Shown: piece after piece, positions 44,393 to 61,484 of the stretch | Position numbering within the stretch: the first letter of the stretch is position 1 | Layout of the letters: each line of letters opens with the position of its first letter | From: Paulinella micropora | Lineage: Eukaryota > Cercozoa > Imbricatea > Euglyphida | DNA: 64,000 nt | NCBI GenBank assembly: GCA_009731375.1 | Contig: BJOX01000367.1 | Span: 508,065 to 572,064, forward strand | Direction: 5' to 3' | Program-made: the position numbers and the translations under genes | Notes under the pieces: model-generated | Database searches by the model: none | Told to the model about the DNA's origin: nothing | The model's input: the letters and a program-made list of their open reading frames with translations, nothing else

Positions 44393-45108
44393 GATGAGAT
44401 GTCGCAAAGGAATGTAGTCCTTGCAAAGGAACGCAGTTTCACATCAAACAATAATTTGTGTACTGTGCATGTGTCCGGGATGGGAATCACGGGTAGACTG
44501 TGTTCTGGAAAAAGAAGAGGAGGAAGGACGTTGAAGAAAAAGGCAATCTAGGAATGGAGAGTGGGAGGATAAGGAAGAAGAGAAAGAAAAGGAAGCCGTT
44601 AGTCCAAGTGTTTTGAGCACCGTAAGCTTGCGCAAGCTACAATGATGACATTGTATGAGGCCTAAACCCCCGCAGGGACCTAGCCCGGGCTATGCAACAC
44701 TGGACGGCTATGATGGAATGCAGTCACCAATACGGACTAGAGGAAGATTAGTCCAATTTTTGACTGCACAGGAGCGATAAATCGCAAAAGAGCAACGAGC
44801 TACGCAGGAGGATAGCTTGAAGCAAAGGGATTTGGATTGGGGATGGGAAAAACCCAAGGCGCGGAAACATCGATGAACAGAGAACGATACCATGCCGCGA
44901 GCCCCGCATTCGATTGGTCGAAGGTGGCAGGTCCATCCGTTGTCCTCGATTTGAGATTTGAGCTTGTTGTATCGGTTGGTCTTGTAGGCTCGTGCGTCAA
45001 GGATGTTTTCCTCGACCGGGCACGTTGGCTCGATCAGAATACATATCTTGGTAGACAGTGACCAGACAACGATATCGGGGCGGAGGTCAGTGACACAAAT
45101 GTGGACAG
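44393..45108 (-). mobile_element. 5'-truncated second copy of the same LINE
   Basis: About 715 bases repeat 40496-41211 with a single difference noticed (Leu to Pro in ILIELTCPV). The copy covers the 3' UTR and the last 130 or so codons. The truncation point falls at gtggacag, directly followed by (ATAG)n, so four bases of microhomology with GATA are possible. Confidence 0.9.
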
Positions 45109-45176
45109 ATAGATAGATAGATAGATAGATGGACAGATAGATGGATGGATGGATGGATGGATGGACAGATAGACAA

Positions 45177-45234
<58 letters not shown>

Positions 45235-45328
45235 GGATGGATGGATGGATGGATGGATGGATGTTGGATGGATGATGGATGGATGGATAGATGGATGGAT
45301 AGACAGATAGATAGACAGATAGATAGAC

Positions 45329-45414
<86 letters not shown>

Positions 45415-45418
45415 TTAG

Positions 45419-45454
<36 letters not shown>

Positions 45455-45456
45455 AC
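45109..45456. repeat. GATA/GATG and CA arrays
   Basis: GATA with GATG blocks, then CA from 45421. Confidence 0.94.
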
Positions 45457-52202
<6,746 letters not shown>

Positions 52203-52299
52203 ACTGGGCGTCCACTTGTGGCACTTGAACAGGCGACTTGCAACCTTTTGCCACTTGAAACCATATTTGAATGGTGAACGGTTTCAAAGGGCCGCTCTG

Positions 52300-53970
52300 T
52301 CCATGCCGTTGCCTCAGTTCTACTAGTAGAAGTTCTACTTCTACTGTTAGGTCGACTAGTTGAGTAGTTCTACTAGTTCTACTACAGTACTACTTAGTCT
52401 AGTTAGTACTAATTCTTGTCTAGTCTTCTATGTGTTGTTTTTGTTTAGTATTTGGTCATGTGTACATAATCAAATTTAAACATCAAATAGACAAAACAAC
52501 AAAAACAACAAATACACATAAAGGCAAACACAAACACATAAGCACAAAACCAGACAGGGGCAAGGGAGACAATACTATAAGGCAAGGGCAGAATGCAGAG
52601 GTCAGAGTCTGACATAATTATAACCAACACAGAGCGCAAGTGAGAAATTGACAGTCAGTGACTAGAGTGAGACAGCCCTTAAGGAAACTGCAGCACCTAA
52701 CGCAATTCACTCGCAGCAGAGGCTATCGTAGCCAGGAGGGTGGTGTGCAGAGCGCAGTAGGCTCGACGGCGATTGCTTGCGACGGACCGGTTCAAGCCTG
52801 GCAACCTTTCAGACATGCACCCCCAAGCTAGCAGAGCCAAACTACTCCGCACACCACCCCCCTCACAGACAAGAAAAAGTCTCCGCTAGCCACAACCCAC
52901 AATAAGAGGCCACAGTGATTCAACTTTTTTTTTTTTTTTTTTTTTAAAGTAAGCAAGGTTTAATGAGAAAGAGACGAAAGAAAAATAAAGAAGAGCTTAA
53001 TTCAAAAGAAATCTGGTTCCAGGGAACGACAGTACAAGCTCATAAGGAAATCTGGAACTAAGGTTCAACAGAAAGCTCCTGGAAAGAGTAAAATGGAAGA
53101 GAAGAAAATTTTTTTTCTTAGCAAGGTTTAATTTTTTTTTCTAACAGTAAGCAAGGTTTAATGAGGAAAGAAAAAGAGGAAACAAAGAAGATCAAAAGAT
53201 AAAGAAGAACATAAAGAAGAGCTTAAATAAAAAGAGATCTGGTTCCAAAGAACAACAGTACAAGCTCAAAAGGAAAAACTGGAACAAAGGTTCAACAGAA
53301 GGCTCCAGGAAAGAATAAAAAGGACAATACAAGAGAGAAAAAGAGAGAAAAAAAGAGACAGAGAGACAAAGAAGAAAACAAGAAACTAAGAAAGAGGAAA
53401 AACAAGCCGATCGATAAAAACAAAACAAATAAAAACAAAAAAAAAAAGCATAAACAAAGAAAAAAAAACCCCCACAAAAAGAAACAAACAAAAAACAAAA
53501 GACACAAAGACAACATAAACAACAACAGCAGACGCAACGACAAACACAAAGAGGCAAACACAAACAAACAAACAAACAAACACAAGGCCAGACAGCAAGG
53601 GAGACGATACGAGACTATAAGGCAAGAGCAGTATGCAGAAGTCAGACATAATTAACATGGTGCGCAAGTGAGATCAATTGACAGTCAGTGAGACAGCTCT
53701 TAAGGAAACTGCAGCACCTAGCGCAATTCACTCGCACCCAGAGGCCATCGTAGCCAGGAGGGTGGTGTGCAGAGCGTAGTAAGGCTCGACGTGGCGATTG
53801 CTCGCGACGCGATTATGCCGAGTGCTACAATATCCGTAAGGACCAGCCCAAGCCTGGCAACCTCACAAACATGCAGCACTAAGCTAATCGAGCCAAACCA
53901 CTCCGCGCCCCACCCCCCTCATAGACCAGAAGAGTCTCCGCAAGCCACAACCCACACCATAATGCTAAAA
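52300..53970. repeat. Duplicated non-coding block, ~370 bp plus ~170 bp
   Basis: 52560-52910 repeats at 53590-53960 and 52950-53105 repeats at 53150-53330, with some divergence. No gene is seen. A box B-like ggttcaagcct in the first copy is not preserved in the second. Confidence 0.7.
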
Positions 53971-53999
53971 CGCAAGTGAGAATAACCAAACCAGAAAAG

Positions 54000-54039
54000 C
54001 CGGATTATCCAGGAAACACTTTCTTTTTTTTCTTTTTTT

Positions 54040-54090
<51 letters not shown>

Positions 54091-54290
54091 GTTTTTTTTT
54101 TTTTAAAATNNNNNNNNNNTAAAAACTTTTATTTATTTATTTATTTTTTTTATATATATAATGGTTGAAAGGGATGTAGTAACAGTATTAAAATATAAAT
54201 TACTAAATCAGTAACTCAAAACTCATAACTAAATCAATAATTCTAAACTCATAATCATGTCGAATGTCCACGCCTCGACACATTCACGCT
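54000..54290. other. Poly-T tract, short gap and AT-rich sequence
   Basis: Homopolymer T surrounds a 10-base gap (54110-54119); nothing else is recognised. Confidence 0.8.
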
Positions 54291-54299
54291 TTTTTCCTC

Positions 54300-54900
54300 T
54301 GATTCTTCTTTCTGCTTCTTCTATCTGTTTCTTCTTTCTGCTTCTTCTTTCTGCTTCTTCTTTCTGCTTCTTCTTTCTGCTTCTTCTTTCTGCTTCTTCT
54401 TTCTGCTTCTTCTTTCTGCTTCTTCTTTCTGCTTCTTCTTTCTGCTTCTTCTTTCTGCTTCTTCTTTCTGCTTCTTCTTTCTGCTTCTTCTTTCTGCTTC
54501 TTCTTTCTGCTTCTTCTTTCTGCTTCTTCTTTCTGCTTCTTCTTTCTGCTTCTTCTTTCTGCTTCTTCTTTCTGCTTCTTCTTTCTGCTTCTTCTTTCTG
54601 CTTCTTCTTTCTGCTTCTTCTTTCTGCTTCTTCTTTCTGCTTCTTCTTTCTGCTTCTTCTTTCTGCTTCTTCTTTCTGCTTCTTCTTTCTGCTTCTTCTT
54701 TCTGCTTCTTCTTTCTGCTTCTTCTTTCTGCTTCTTCTTTCTGCTTCTTCTTTCTGCTTCTTCTTTCTGCTTCTTCTTTCTGCTTCTTCTTTCTGCTTCT
54801 TCTTTCTGCTTCTTCTTTCTGCTTCTTCTTTCTGCTTCTTCTTTCTGCTTCTTTTGCTTCTTCTTTCTGCTTCTTTCTGCTTCTTCATCTCTTTCTTCTT
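54300..54900. repeat. 13-bp minisatellite, about 45 units
   Basis: The unit is tttctgcttcttc. Since 13 is not a multiple of three, each strand shows long open frames repeating a 13-residue pattern; these are not genes. Confidence 0.95.
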
Positions 54901-55186
54901 TCTGCTTCTTCTTTCTGCTTCTTCTTCTTCTTCTTCTTCTTCTTCTTCTTCTTCTTCTTCTGCCTTCTTCTTCTTCTGCCTTCTTCTTCTTCTGCCTTCT
55001 TCTTCTTCTTCTTCTTCTTCTTCTTCTTCTTCTTCTCCCTTCTTCTCCTGTTTCTTCTTCTTCTTCTTCTTCTTCTTCTTCTTCTTCTCCCTTCTTCTCC
55101 TGTTTCTTCTTCTTCTTCTTCTTCTTCTTCTTCTTCTTCTTCTTCTTCTTCTTCTTCTTCTTCTTCTTCGTCTTCTTCTTCTTCTT

Positions 55187-55227
<41 letters not shown>

Positions 55228-55482
55228 GCTACCCTTTCTCTTCTCCTTCTCTTCTCCTTCTCTTCTCCTTCAGAATCTCCTTCTCCTGCTTCTCCTGCTT
55301 CTCTTTCTACTCCTTCTACTCTTTCTCCTCCTTCTCCTTCTCCTTCTCCTTCTTCTCCTTCTACTCCTTCTCTTTCTACTCCTTCTCCTTCTACCCCTTC
55401 TCTTTCTACAACAACAAAATCAGAATCATCATCATCATCATCATCATCAACACAACAACGACAACAACAACAAGAACAACTG

Positions 55483-55520
<38 letters not shown>

Positions 55521-55597
55521 GTTGCTACTGCTGCTGTATCACTACTGTACCACTACTACTACCACTCCTTCTAGTACCACTCCTTCTTGTACCACTG

Positions 55598-55654
<57 letters not shown>

Positions 55655-55660
55655 TTACTA
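54900..55660. repeat. CTT, CTA and ATC trinucleotide arrays
   Basis: CTT-rich with TCTCC, then CTA and CAT/CAA blocks. Confidence 0.94.
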
Positions 55661-56134
55661 CTACTAGGAAGCCTGCTTTTGCAGAAGCGTTGCCGATGGA
55701 TAGCATCTGGGAGGCATTTCGAAAGGGCAATGACGATGTTCTTGTAGATTTCGTACAGACATAATGTTGATGCAGGCAAAGTGTGAAGAGCGACGGATGG
55801 TTTCATGCATCACTGTGATCAGAACCGTCTTCAAAAAATTTCCCATGGCCAACAGGGGAAAGGGGGAAGGGAGAGGGGGGGGAGAGAGAGAGACTTGAAA
55901 GCAAAAATTTCTATCCGAAAAAAACAGCTTCATATTGCAAAAGAGCACCAGCACCAGATGATAGTGACAAGGAGATTCTATTGTCTTGCAAAGTACATCT
56001 ATATACTTATACGATAATAATATTATGTATATTTGTACAAAAAGTTTCAAAGAAATCCCAAAAGGTCCTTCCGTCCCGCTTGTCCCCCCCCCCCCCTAAA
56101 AAAACAACAAAAAAAAAAACAAAAAAAAAACGCA

Positions 56135-56165
<31 letters not shown>

Positions 56166-56284
56166 GGCGCGCCCACAGTCTTCCATTTTTTGAAGTTGGA
56201 AATTCGTTGTCCTGCCAACTTGACATGAGTTTGCTTTTGACGTGCACGTCTGCTCTGCGTAGGCGAAATTTAAAAAAAAAAACT
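55661..56284. other. Unassigned region upstream of the LRR gene
   Basis: Contains a short unrepeated stretch (55661-55775) that on the minus strand faintly recalls a degraded LRR end (LSIGNASAK), a CA/CG alternating tract at 56132-56170 able to form Z-DNA, and AT-rich sequence. No gene is supported. Confidence 0.5.
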
Positions 56285-56350
56285 ATGAATTTCTCCTCAC
56301 GTGAGAGCTTGAATGAGCGAAGTGCTGCTGCGGTCGCTAAGGGACTTAAG
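56285..56350 (+). CDS. LRR gene exon 1 (probable start)
   Basis: ATG followed by 21 codons ending SAAAVAKGLK, donor gtcaga. This is the C-terminal half of an LRR, so an upstream exon cannot be excluded. Confidence 0.55.
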
Positions 56351-57255
56351 GTCAGACAGCCACACACATACACAGAGACACCTGCTGGTCCCGTGTTGTT
56401 TCCTCAAATGCGTAGCTCTATCACGATTTTGCTGTCCTGTGCAATATGTACTTTTGTGAGTGTGCTACGCGCGCGGTAGCAAACGACACAACATTGCTTG
56501 TATGTGTGGTGAAATTAGGTGAACACAGCTGTTCAAACTCTTGAAATCAGCAACAACAAACTCGACGACAAATGCGCTGCATTCATCGCAGAAGCAATTA
56601 AGGTCAGACCTCCAAAGCCTTCCCGATGGCAGCAGCTCCATCAGGGCAAATATTATTGTAGTTGAGGTTGAGGGTAGTAATGCTCTAGTTGACCTATGCC
56701 CAGACATCAACATTTTATCCATGCTACCCGCAGCGCTGGTAGCATTTAATAACAATATATTTTATTTGCTTGGAATGTGTCGCTTTGAATTAGGTCAACA
56801 ACACGCTTCGAACGCTAGATTTAGAGGACAACAACATGGGAACACAAGGCGCAGAGAATATTGCGGAAGCACTCAAGGTCAGACCTGCAAAGCCTTGCCG
56901 ATAGCAATCGCTCCAGCCTCGCCAATCTGATTGTACGAAATATCTAGCGTTTGCAGCTTACATTCCTTGTTCTCCTGTGCATGCAAACATACTTTATTCT
57001 GATGCTACCGCGCGCGGGTAGCATTTATAATTCATGCTCATGACCATGTAGGTGAACAAGACTCTGCGTGAGATAGATCTGGGATGGAACAAGATCGGAG
57101 ATGCGGGAGCGCAAGCTATTGGAGAAGCACTAAAGGTACCTCAAGCGCGGCCGCGATCGCTTTTGCACCTTCTGGACCAATGCCGTTGCAGAGTGTCAAT
57201 TCCTTCAAAGACTTGTTCACCTAAGAATAACGCAATCATAAAGTTTTCATTGCAG

Positions 57256-57297
<42 letters not shown>

Positions 57298-60200
57298 CCA
57301 GATTTATCTCACGTTGTTAACCTATGTGGATGAGCATGCATTATATTTGCTACGTCGCGGTAGCATTCATATATTAGTTTGTGGTGTGTCGATAAATAGA
57401 TCAATAAAACTCTGCAAACGCTCAGCATAAATTTGAACAGCATTGGAGCACAAGGCGCAGAGCATATCGCCGAAGCGCTCAAGGTCAGACCTCCAAGGCC
57501 CTGCCGATAGCAATAGCTCCAGCATCACCAATACCGTTGCCCCGAAGCGAGATTTCATTGAGGCTCGCATTCACCTGCACTCAAAAACGAACAGCAACTT
57601 TTATTAGTGCTACCGCGCGCCCGGTAGCAACACATGTATGAATGTATTGGGCTTCCTAGGCAAACCAAACTCTCAGGGAGCTGCATCTAGGATATAATGA
57701 CATTGATGCTGACAGTGCAACGTGCGATTGGAGAAGCTTAAGGTACATGTAGCGCTTTTGCGATGTGCTTCGCTCCTTCCGGGAAATATTGTTGGCGTCC
57801 AGAAACAAGTTTCGCAGCACTGTATCAACCTGCATCAGCATATGAAAATATATACTTGTGCCTCTTGCTACTGGGCCGCCCGCGGCCAGTAGTACAAAAT
57901 CTATCCTGAATGGTAGGTGAACACCAGCTTAACTTCACTGGTTAAATGTCAACCGCATCGGACCCGAGGGCTCCAAGGCTATCGCTGATGGGCTACAGGT
58001 ATCTCTAATGCTTTTGCGATGTGCTGTGCTCCCTCTGCACCACTGTGTGTTCAGTGAAATGTCTAGCTTTTCGACCTTGCACTCCTGTTCTCTTGTACGC
58101 AAAAATACACTCTTCTTCATTGCTACCTGGGGCCCTGTAGAATTGTAATATATGCTTACATGAAAACTGTATCATAGGTCATTTGTAACTGCAATTTACG
58201 CTAATTTTCTCATACGCATGTACCGTACTCAGGTGTGAGAAGGCCCGAGCCGACTCTGAGAAGCGGACGAGCCATGCAACGAGTTCGTTGGCTGAGATAG
58301 GAGCTTAGGGAGAAGAGAGCACGGAAAGCGAGCTAAAGTCACAGGACTTAGCCGCAGGATAGAATAGGCTCAGGGGGAGCAACCTTTGAGAGAAAATAGC
58401 AGTTAGGGCATGTTCCTCGTCATGCTGGATTTGGAAGGCAACAACATTGGTGATGAAGGCGCTGCTTCCATCGCACAGGCTCTTGAGGTATTTCACACAT
58501 GCAAAGAGGAAGAGAAAGAGAAAGAAAAATAGATACAGAGAGAGATAGAGAAACAATATGCAGGTACATCATTCAAATGCTACAGAGATTAATACTATGT
58601 TTAGCGTTTCAATAGCTTTATTCGCCTGCTTATCAACAAACCATAGATAAATATGTAAACGCTACCCGCAGGCGGGTAGGAACTTTAGGAATGGTGCGAT
58701 GTGTAGGTTAATCAGATGCTTAAAGAGCTGTATCTGGGAACAACAAGATTGGCGACGAAGGGGCAAAGTCAATTGGAAACGTTTTGACGGTATAATGTAC
58801 CTTGAGCATCGATCTGCTGCAGAAGTCCTTTTCGGGCCGAGACTGTCGGGCAGAAACTGTAATAATGGTGTGATGTATAGGTTAACAAGGTGCTGAAGGA
58901 GCTGTATCTGAGTAACAACGAGATTCGCCACAAAGGGGCGAAGTCAATCGGCATTTCTTTGACGGTACTTTGAGAATCGCTGCGATTGCAGAAGTCCTGT
59001 CAAGACCAAGACTGTCCCTCAATGTTTCAGCTTGGACGTTGTGCGTGCTTGATCTTCCCTGTGTTTGATTGTGCGATTGGAGGGTGAGCACATTCGATGG
59101 ATGGCCTTTCGAGAGAAAATTCACGCAGTACTAGTTGTTTCTCATTCGCTCGCAAAGTCTTGAACCTCTAAATCGTAAACTGCAGTCTAGCCATTTAGTG
59201 CATCCTCTTTTTGCTTGCGCAGATAAATCCTACACTGGAGATGTTGAGTGGAGTAAGCTTTATTAAATATATCAAAAACTTGCCTAAAGAGGAGGAGGAA
59301 GATGAGGAGGAAGATGAGGAGGAAGATGAGGAGGAGGAGCAGGAGCACATTGACGAGGATAATCGCGAAATTCTCGAGTATCTCCGCAACAGAGGAGGCC
59401 AAGGTAACAAGTTCAAGACGACACGAGAGAAAAGATTAGAGGGTTTCAATCGTGCTTGGTGTGCGAAGACATACATATATGCATCTATATATACGTATAT
59501 ACATACATACATACAAAAATACATACATACATACATACATACATACATACATACGGCGGATAGCAAATATAGAGAAAGGGTGCATAGTTCACCTGTACCT
59601 GCCTCTGTGCACGGTGTGTGTTAGCTTCCCAAGACGACGTGTCAGACACAGCACGCCATCTGTTCCTTCACAACTCCCGACTCGAGTTGGCTTTGCACAA
59701 GCTGTTTCGACAGGCAGAGAAAGGGTGTACACATGTACGCATGTAGGAAGTGCGACTATGACCTGTGTAAAGCCTACTACGAACGTTCAGCGGTCAGACC
59801 TCTTGCTTTCTCTCGCTACAACTTGCAGAGCGAGAACACGCGATTGCAGCAACAAAACAAGGACTTGCAGGATGAAAACGCGGTGTTGCGCAGAGAAAAC
59901 AAGCAACTCCAGGAACGTCTAGACGCCGTAGCTGCTCATTTGCAAGAAATACAGGTCCCACGCAGACGTACCCGGACGCGGAGCTTAAGAAAGACTGTGC
60001 ACATTGCGGACAATGAATAAAACAATCTCGAAAGGATTTCCAAGAAGGGCGAGCCAACAACCTCACCGTACCATGCCCCAAGGGACACACTGCCTATCGA
60101 GATTTTGCAAGCGGCTGCAACGTGATGCTTTGTAAGGAATGCACACCCTTTTGCTATTTTTGCGGCATTTGCCAATCGGTGATGGATAAGCTGCAGTCCA

Positions 60201-60475
60201 GCTGCACACAGTGCGGCATTGTGCGTGGTCGGCAGCTGCGCAACGTGAAGCAAGAACGCTTGGAACAAGAACAGAGGGCGATAGTACGCTTACGAGAAGA
60301 GTCAGATGACCCAGAAGTTAAGTTTATCAAAGAAGTAGCTGGGCAAAATCAGCAGAGAACACTCAGACTACGTAAAAGACAGAAGACTCAACTTACAAGG
60401 ACTGAAAACCCTTTTGAAATTTTCATTTCAGACAACCAGGACCCTTCTTCTTCTTCTTCTTCTTCTTCTTCTTCT

Positions 60476-60564
<89 letters not shown>

Positions 60565-60679
60565 TTCTTCTTTTTCTTCTTCTTCTTCTTCTCTTCCTCC
60601 TCCTCCTCCTCTTTTTCCTCCTTCTTCTTCTCCTCCTTCTTCCTCTTCTTCCTCTTCTTTTTCTTTTGCCTCTAGATGA
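56285..60679 (+). CDS. LRR protein gene with C-terminal coiled coil, zinc-binding module and poly-Ser tail
   Basis: Plus-strand exons each encode one 28-residue ribonuclease-inhibitor-type leucine-rich repeat (for example VNKTLREIDLGWNKIGDAGA), phase 0, 84 nt long, between ag and gtcaga or gtac-type sites. From 59223 an acidic exon follows. Then comes a CRKCDYDLC motif with a strongly heptad-like stretch (LQSENTRLQQQNKDLQDENA, about 59815-59950), and a cysteine/histidine module CPKGHTAYRD..GCNVMLCKEC..FCYFCG (60070-60170) resembling the last zinc finger of RBR ubiquitin ligases. The end is a CTT-encoded serine run and a stop at 60679. LRR exons at 57660, 57917 and 58707 carry indels, and the zinc part is split by a frame change near 60018. 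The gene may be decaying, or the intron model incomplete. Confidence 0.7.
56464..56480. repeat. Hairpin 1 of the LRR array
   Basis: gctac-gcgcgcg-gtagc. Equivalent GCTAC...GTAG(C) hairpins occur at 56723-56743, 57004-57022, 57349-57364, 57609-57628, 57867-57893, 58122-58140 and 58661-58679, nearly one per array unit. Confidence 0.8.
56519..56602 (+). CDS. LRR gene exon, 84 nt
   Basis: VNTAVQTLEISNNKLDDKCA then AFIAEAIK; acceptor attag, donor gtcaga. Confidence 0.85.
56610..56693 (-). pseudogene. Antisense LRR exon 1, one in-frame stop
   Basis: 84 nt between acceptor cataG and donor gtctga on the minus strand: VN, stop, then SITTLNLNYNNICPDGAAAI and GKALE. An alternative acceptor at the stop (ctag) would give a 25-codon exon without it. 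Confidence 0.65.
56794..56877 (+). CDS. LRR gene exon, 84 nt
   Basis: VNNTLRTLDLEDNNMGTQGA then ENIAEALK; acceptor attag, donor gtcaga. Confidence 0.88.
56885..56974 (-). CDS. Antisense LRR exon 2
   Basis: 90 nt reading ENKECKLQTLDISYNQIGEA then GAIAIGKALQ, acceptor tgcacag-type (cag), donor gtctga. It lies inside a sense intron. Confidence 0.7.
57052..57135 (+). CDS. LRR gene exon, 84 nt
   Basis: VNKTLREIDLGWNKIGDAGA then QAIGEALK; acceptor tgtag, donor gtacct. Confidence 0.88.
57140..57220 (-). CDS. Antisense LRR exon 3
   Basis: 81 nt reading VNKSLKELTLCNGIGPEGAK then AIAAALE, acceptor cttag, donor gtaccttt. The donor overlaps the sense donor in GGTACC. Confidence 0.72.
57400..57483 (+). 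CDS. LRR gene exon, 84 nt
   Basis: INKTLQTLSINLNSIGAQGA then EHIAEALK; acceptor aatag, donor gtcaga. Confidence 0.88.
57491..57574 (-). CDS. Antisense LRR exon 4
   Basis: 84 nt reading VNASLNEISLRGNGIGDAGA then IAIGRALE, acceptor tgcag, donor gtctga; fully open. Confidence 0.75.
57660..57742 (+). pseudogene. LRR exon with a one-base frameshift
   Basis: Starts ANQTLRELHLGYNDIDADSA as a normal LRR, but is 83 nt long and leaves frame before the expected ..AIGEALK; splice sites are kept. Confidence 0.7.
57747..57829 (-). pseudogene. Antisense LRR exon 5, frameshifted
   Basis: 83 nt: VDTVLRNLFLDANNI, then, one base out of frame, PEGAKHIAKALH; acceptor tgcag, donor gtacct. Confidence 0.65.
57917..57998 (+). 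pseudogene. LRR exon with an internal deletion
   Basis: 82 nt. The first part reads VNTSLTSL and the second, in another frame, NRIGPEGSKAIADGLQ; splice sites are kept. Confidence 0.7.
58003..58092 (-). pseudogene. Antisense LRR exon 6, degraded
   Basis: Reads EQECKVEKLDISLNT, then out of frame AQHIAKALE; the donor has become at instead of gt. Confidence 0.55.
58407..58487 (+). CDS. LRR gene exon, 81 nt
   Basis: GMFLVMLDLEGNNIGDEGAA then SIAQALE; acceptor gttag, donor gtattt. Confidence 0.75.
58707..58789 (+). pseudogene. LRR exon with a one-base deletion
   Basis: VNQMLKELYLG, then out of frame for NKIGDEGAKSIGNVLT; 83 nt, donor gtataa. Confidence 0.7.
58803..59030 (-). pseudogene. Antisense LRR remnants 7 and 8
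   Basis: Two short related pieces, near 58803-58857 (FLPDSLGPKRTSAA) and 58968-59030 (TLRDSLGLDRTSAIAAILK), each ending in a gtac donor opposite a sense LRR exon. Confidence 0.45.
58881..58964 (+). CDS. LRR gene exon, 84 nt
   Basis: VNKVLKELYLSNNEIRHKGA then KSIGISLT; acceptor tatag, donor gtactt. Confidence 0.8.
59223..59403 (+). CDS. LRR gene exon, partial LRR plus acidic run
   Basis: INPTLEMLSGVSFIKYIKNL, then an EEEEDEEEDEEEDEEEE stretch and EHIDEDNREILEYLRNRGG; donor gtaaca. Followed by a short ATAC array (59460-59555). Confidence 0.7.
60032..60679 (+). CDS. Zinc module and poly-serine C-terminus of the LRR gene (last exon)
   Basis: One open frame from a TGA just upstream to the stop at 60679. 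It contains the Cys/His module CPKGH..GCNVMLCKEC..FCYFCG, then SSCTQCG, a basic-acidic region and about 60 Ser codons from a CTT array. How it is joined to the coiled-coil frame ending at 60018 is unclear. Confidence 0.6.
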
Positions 60680-61484
60680 TGCTGCTACAGCTGAGAAAGA
60701 AAAAGAAAAAAGCAAGAGGAAGACGATGATGATGAGGACAAGGACAAGAATGAGCCTTGGATGAGCATGAGGAAACGGAGAATGTGTCTATCGATTTGCC
60801 TTGTCTTTTTCATGGTGAGCGTTGCGAATTTTGGTTTTACAGTGAAGAGTGCGGACTTACTACGTTTGTGATAACTTATTCAAATGTGAAAGGAGTTGGC
60901 TCAGAGTCAGTTGTATAGGCACTAAGTCTAAATGCCAGATCAGTGTGCTCTGGTCCGAGCTGCATAGCGCTTTCTGTTACTGAGGCGCAGCCAATTCAAG
61001 ATAGCAAGTGGGAAACGACCAAGTACCGGTATTATTAATATAATATAGACATTTAATAAAAGGCTACTATGGCAGTAATCCTGCCTTCCTTTTACTACAA
61101 CCGGCTCACAGGTAGACAAGCTCAAACAATGTCAAGTTTTCGTTACTTTCGTTTTAATAATGACCTTCGTGAAGTTAGTATGACAGTTACAACAAGCTTT
61201 CCACATCTTCGTTGTAACTGGTCTTTCCACAACTAGAACGGTCAAAAACAAGTACTACCGGTTCAGGTCAAATAATAATTTAAACTGATCCAACCGAGTC
61301 CATTTTCAAGTACTTCAAATAATAAGTGAGCAGTTAGACTTTCAAGTTACTAATTTTTCAATAAAAGGCAAGAGGTGACCAGCTGTCCAAGTTGACAGCC
61401 TGATCCTCTGACTTACTACTACTGTAAATTTAAAATCGCATTCTGCTGTCTATCGGTCCTTATCGTGTTACAGCTCTGAGCTCT
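60680..61484. other. Spacer between the LRR gene and the two-ORF element
   Basis: AT-rich sequence, with a small open stretch at 60700-60830. It probably contains the 3' UTR of the LRR gene and the 5' end of the element; no repeat boundary could be fixed. Confidence 0.5.

Noticed and set aside
54257-55747. 496-codon open frame on the plus strand and its minus counterpart
   Set aside because: It is produced by a 13-bp minisatellite and CTT/CTA arrays; no domain, no start context, and a mirrored frame on the other strand.
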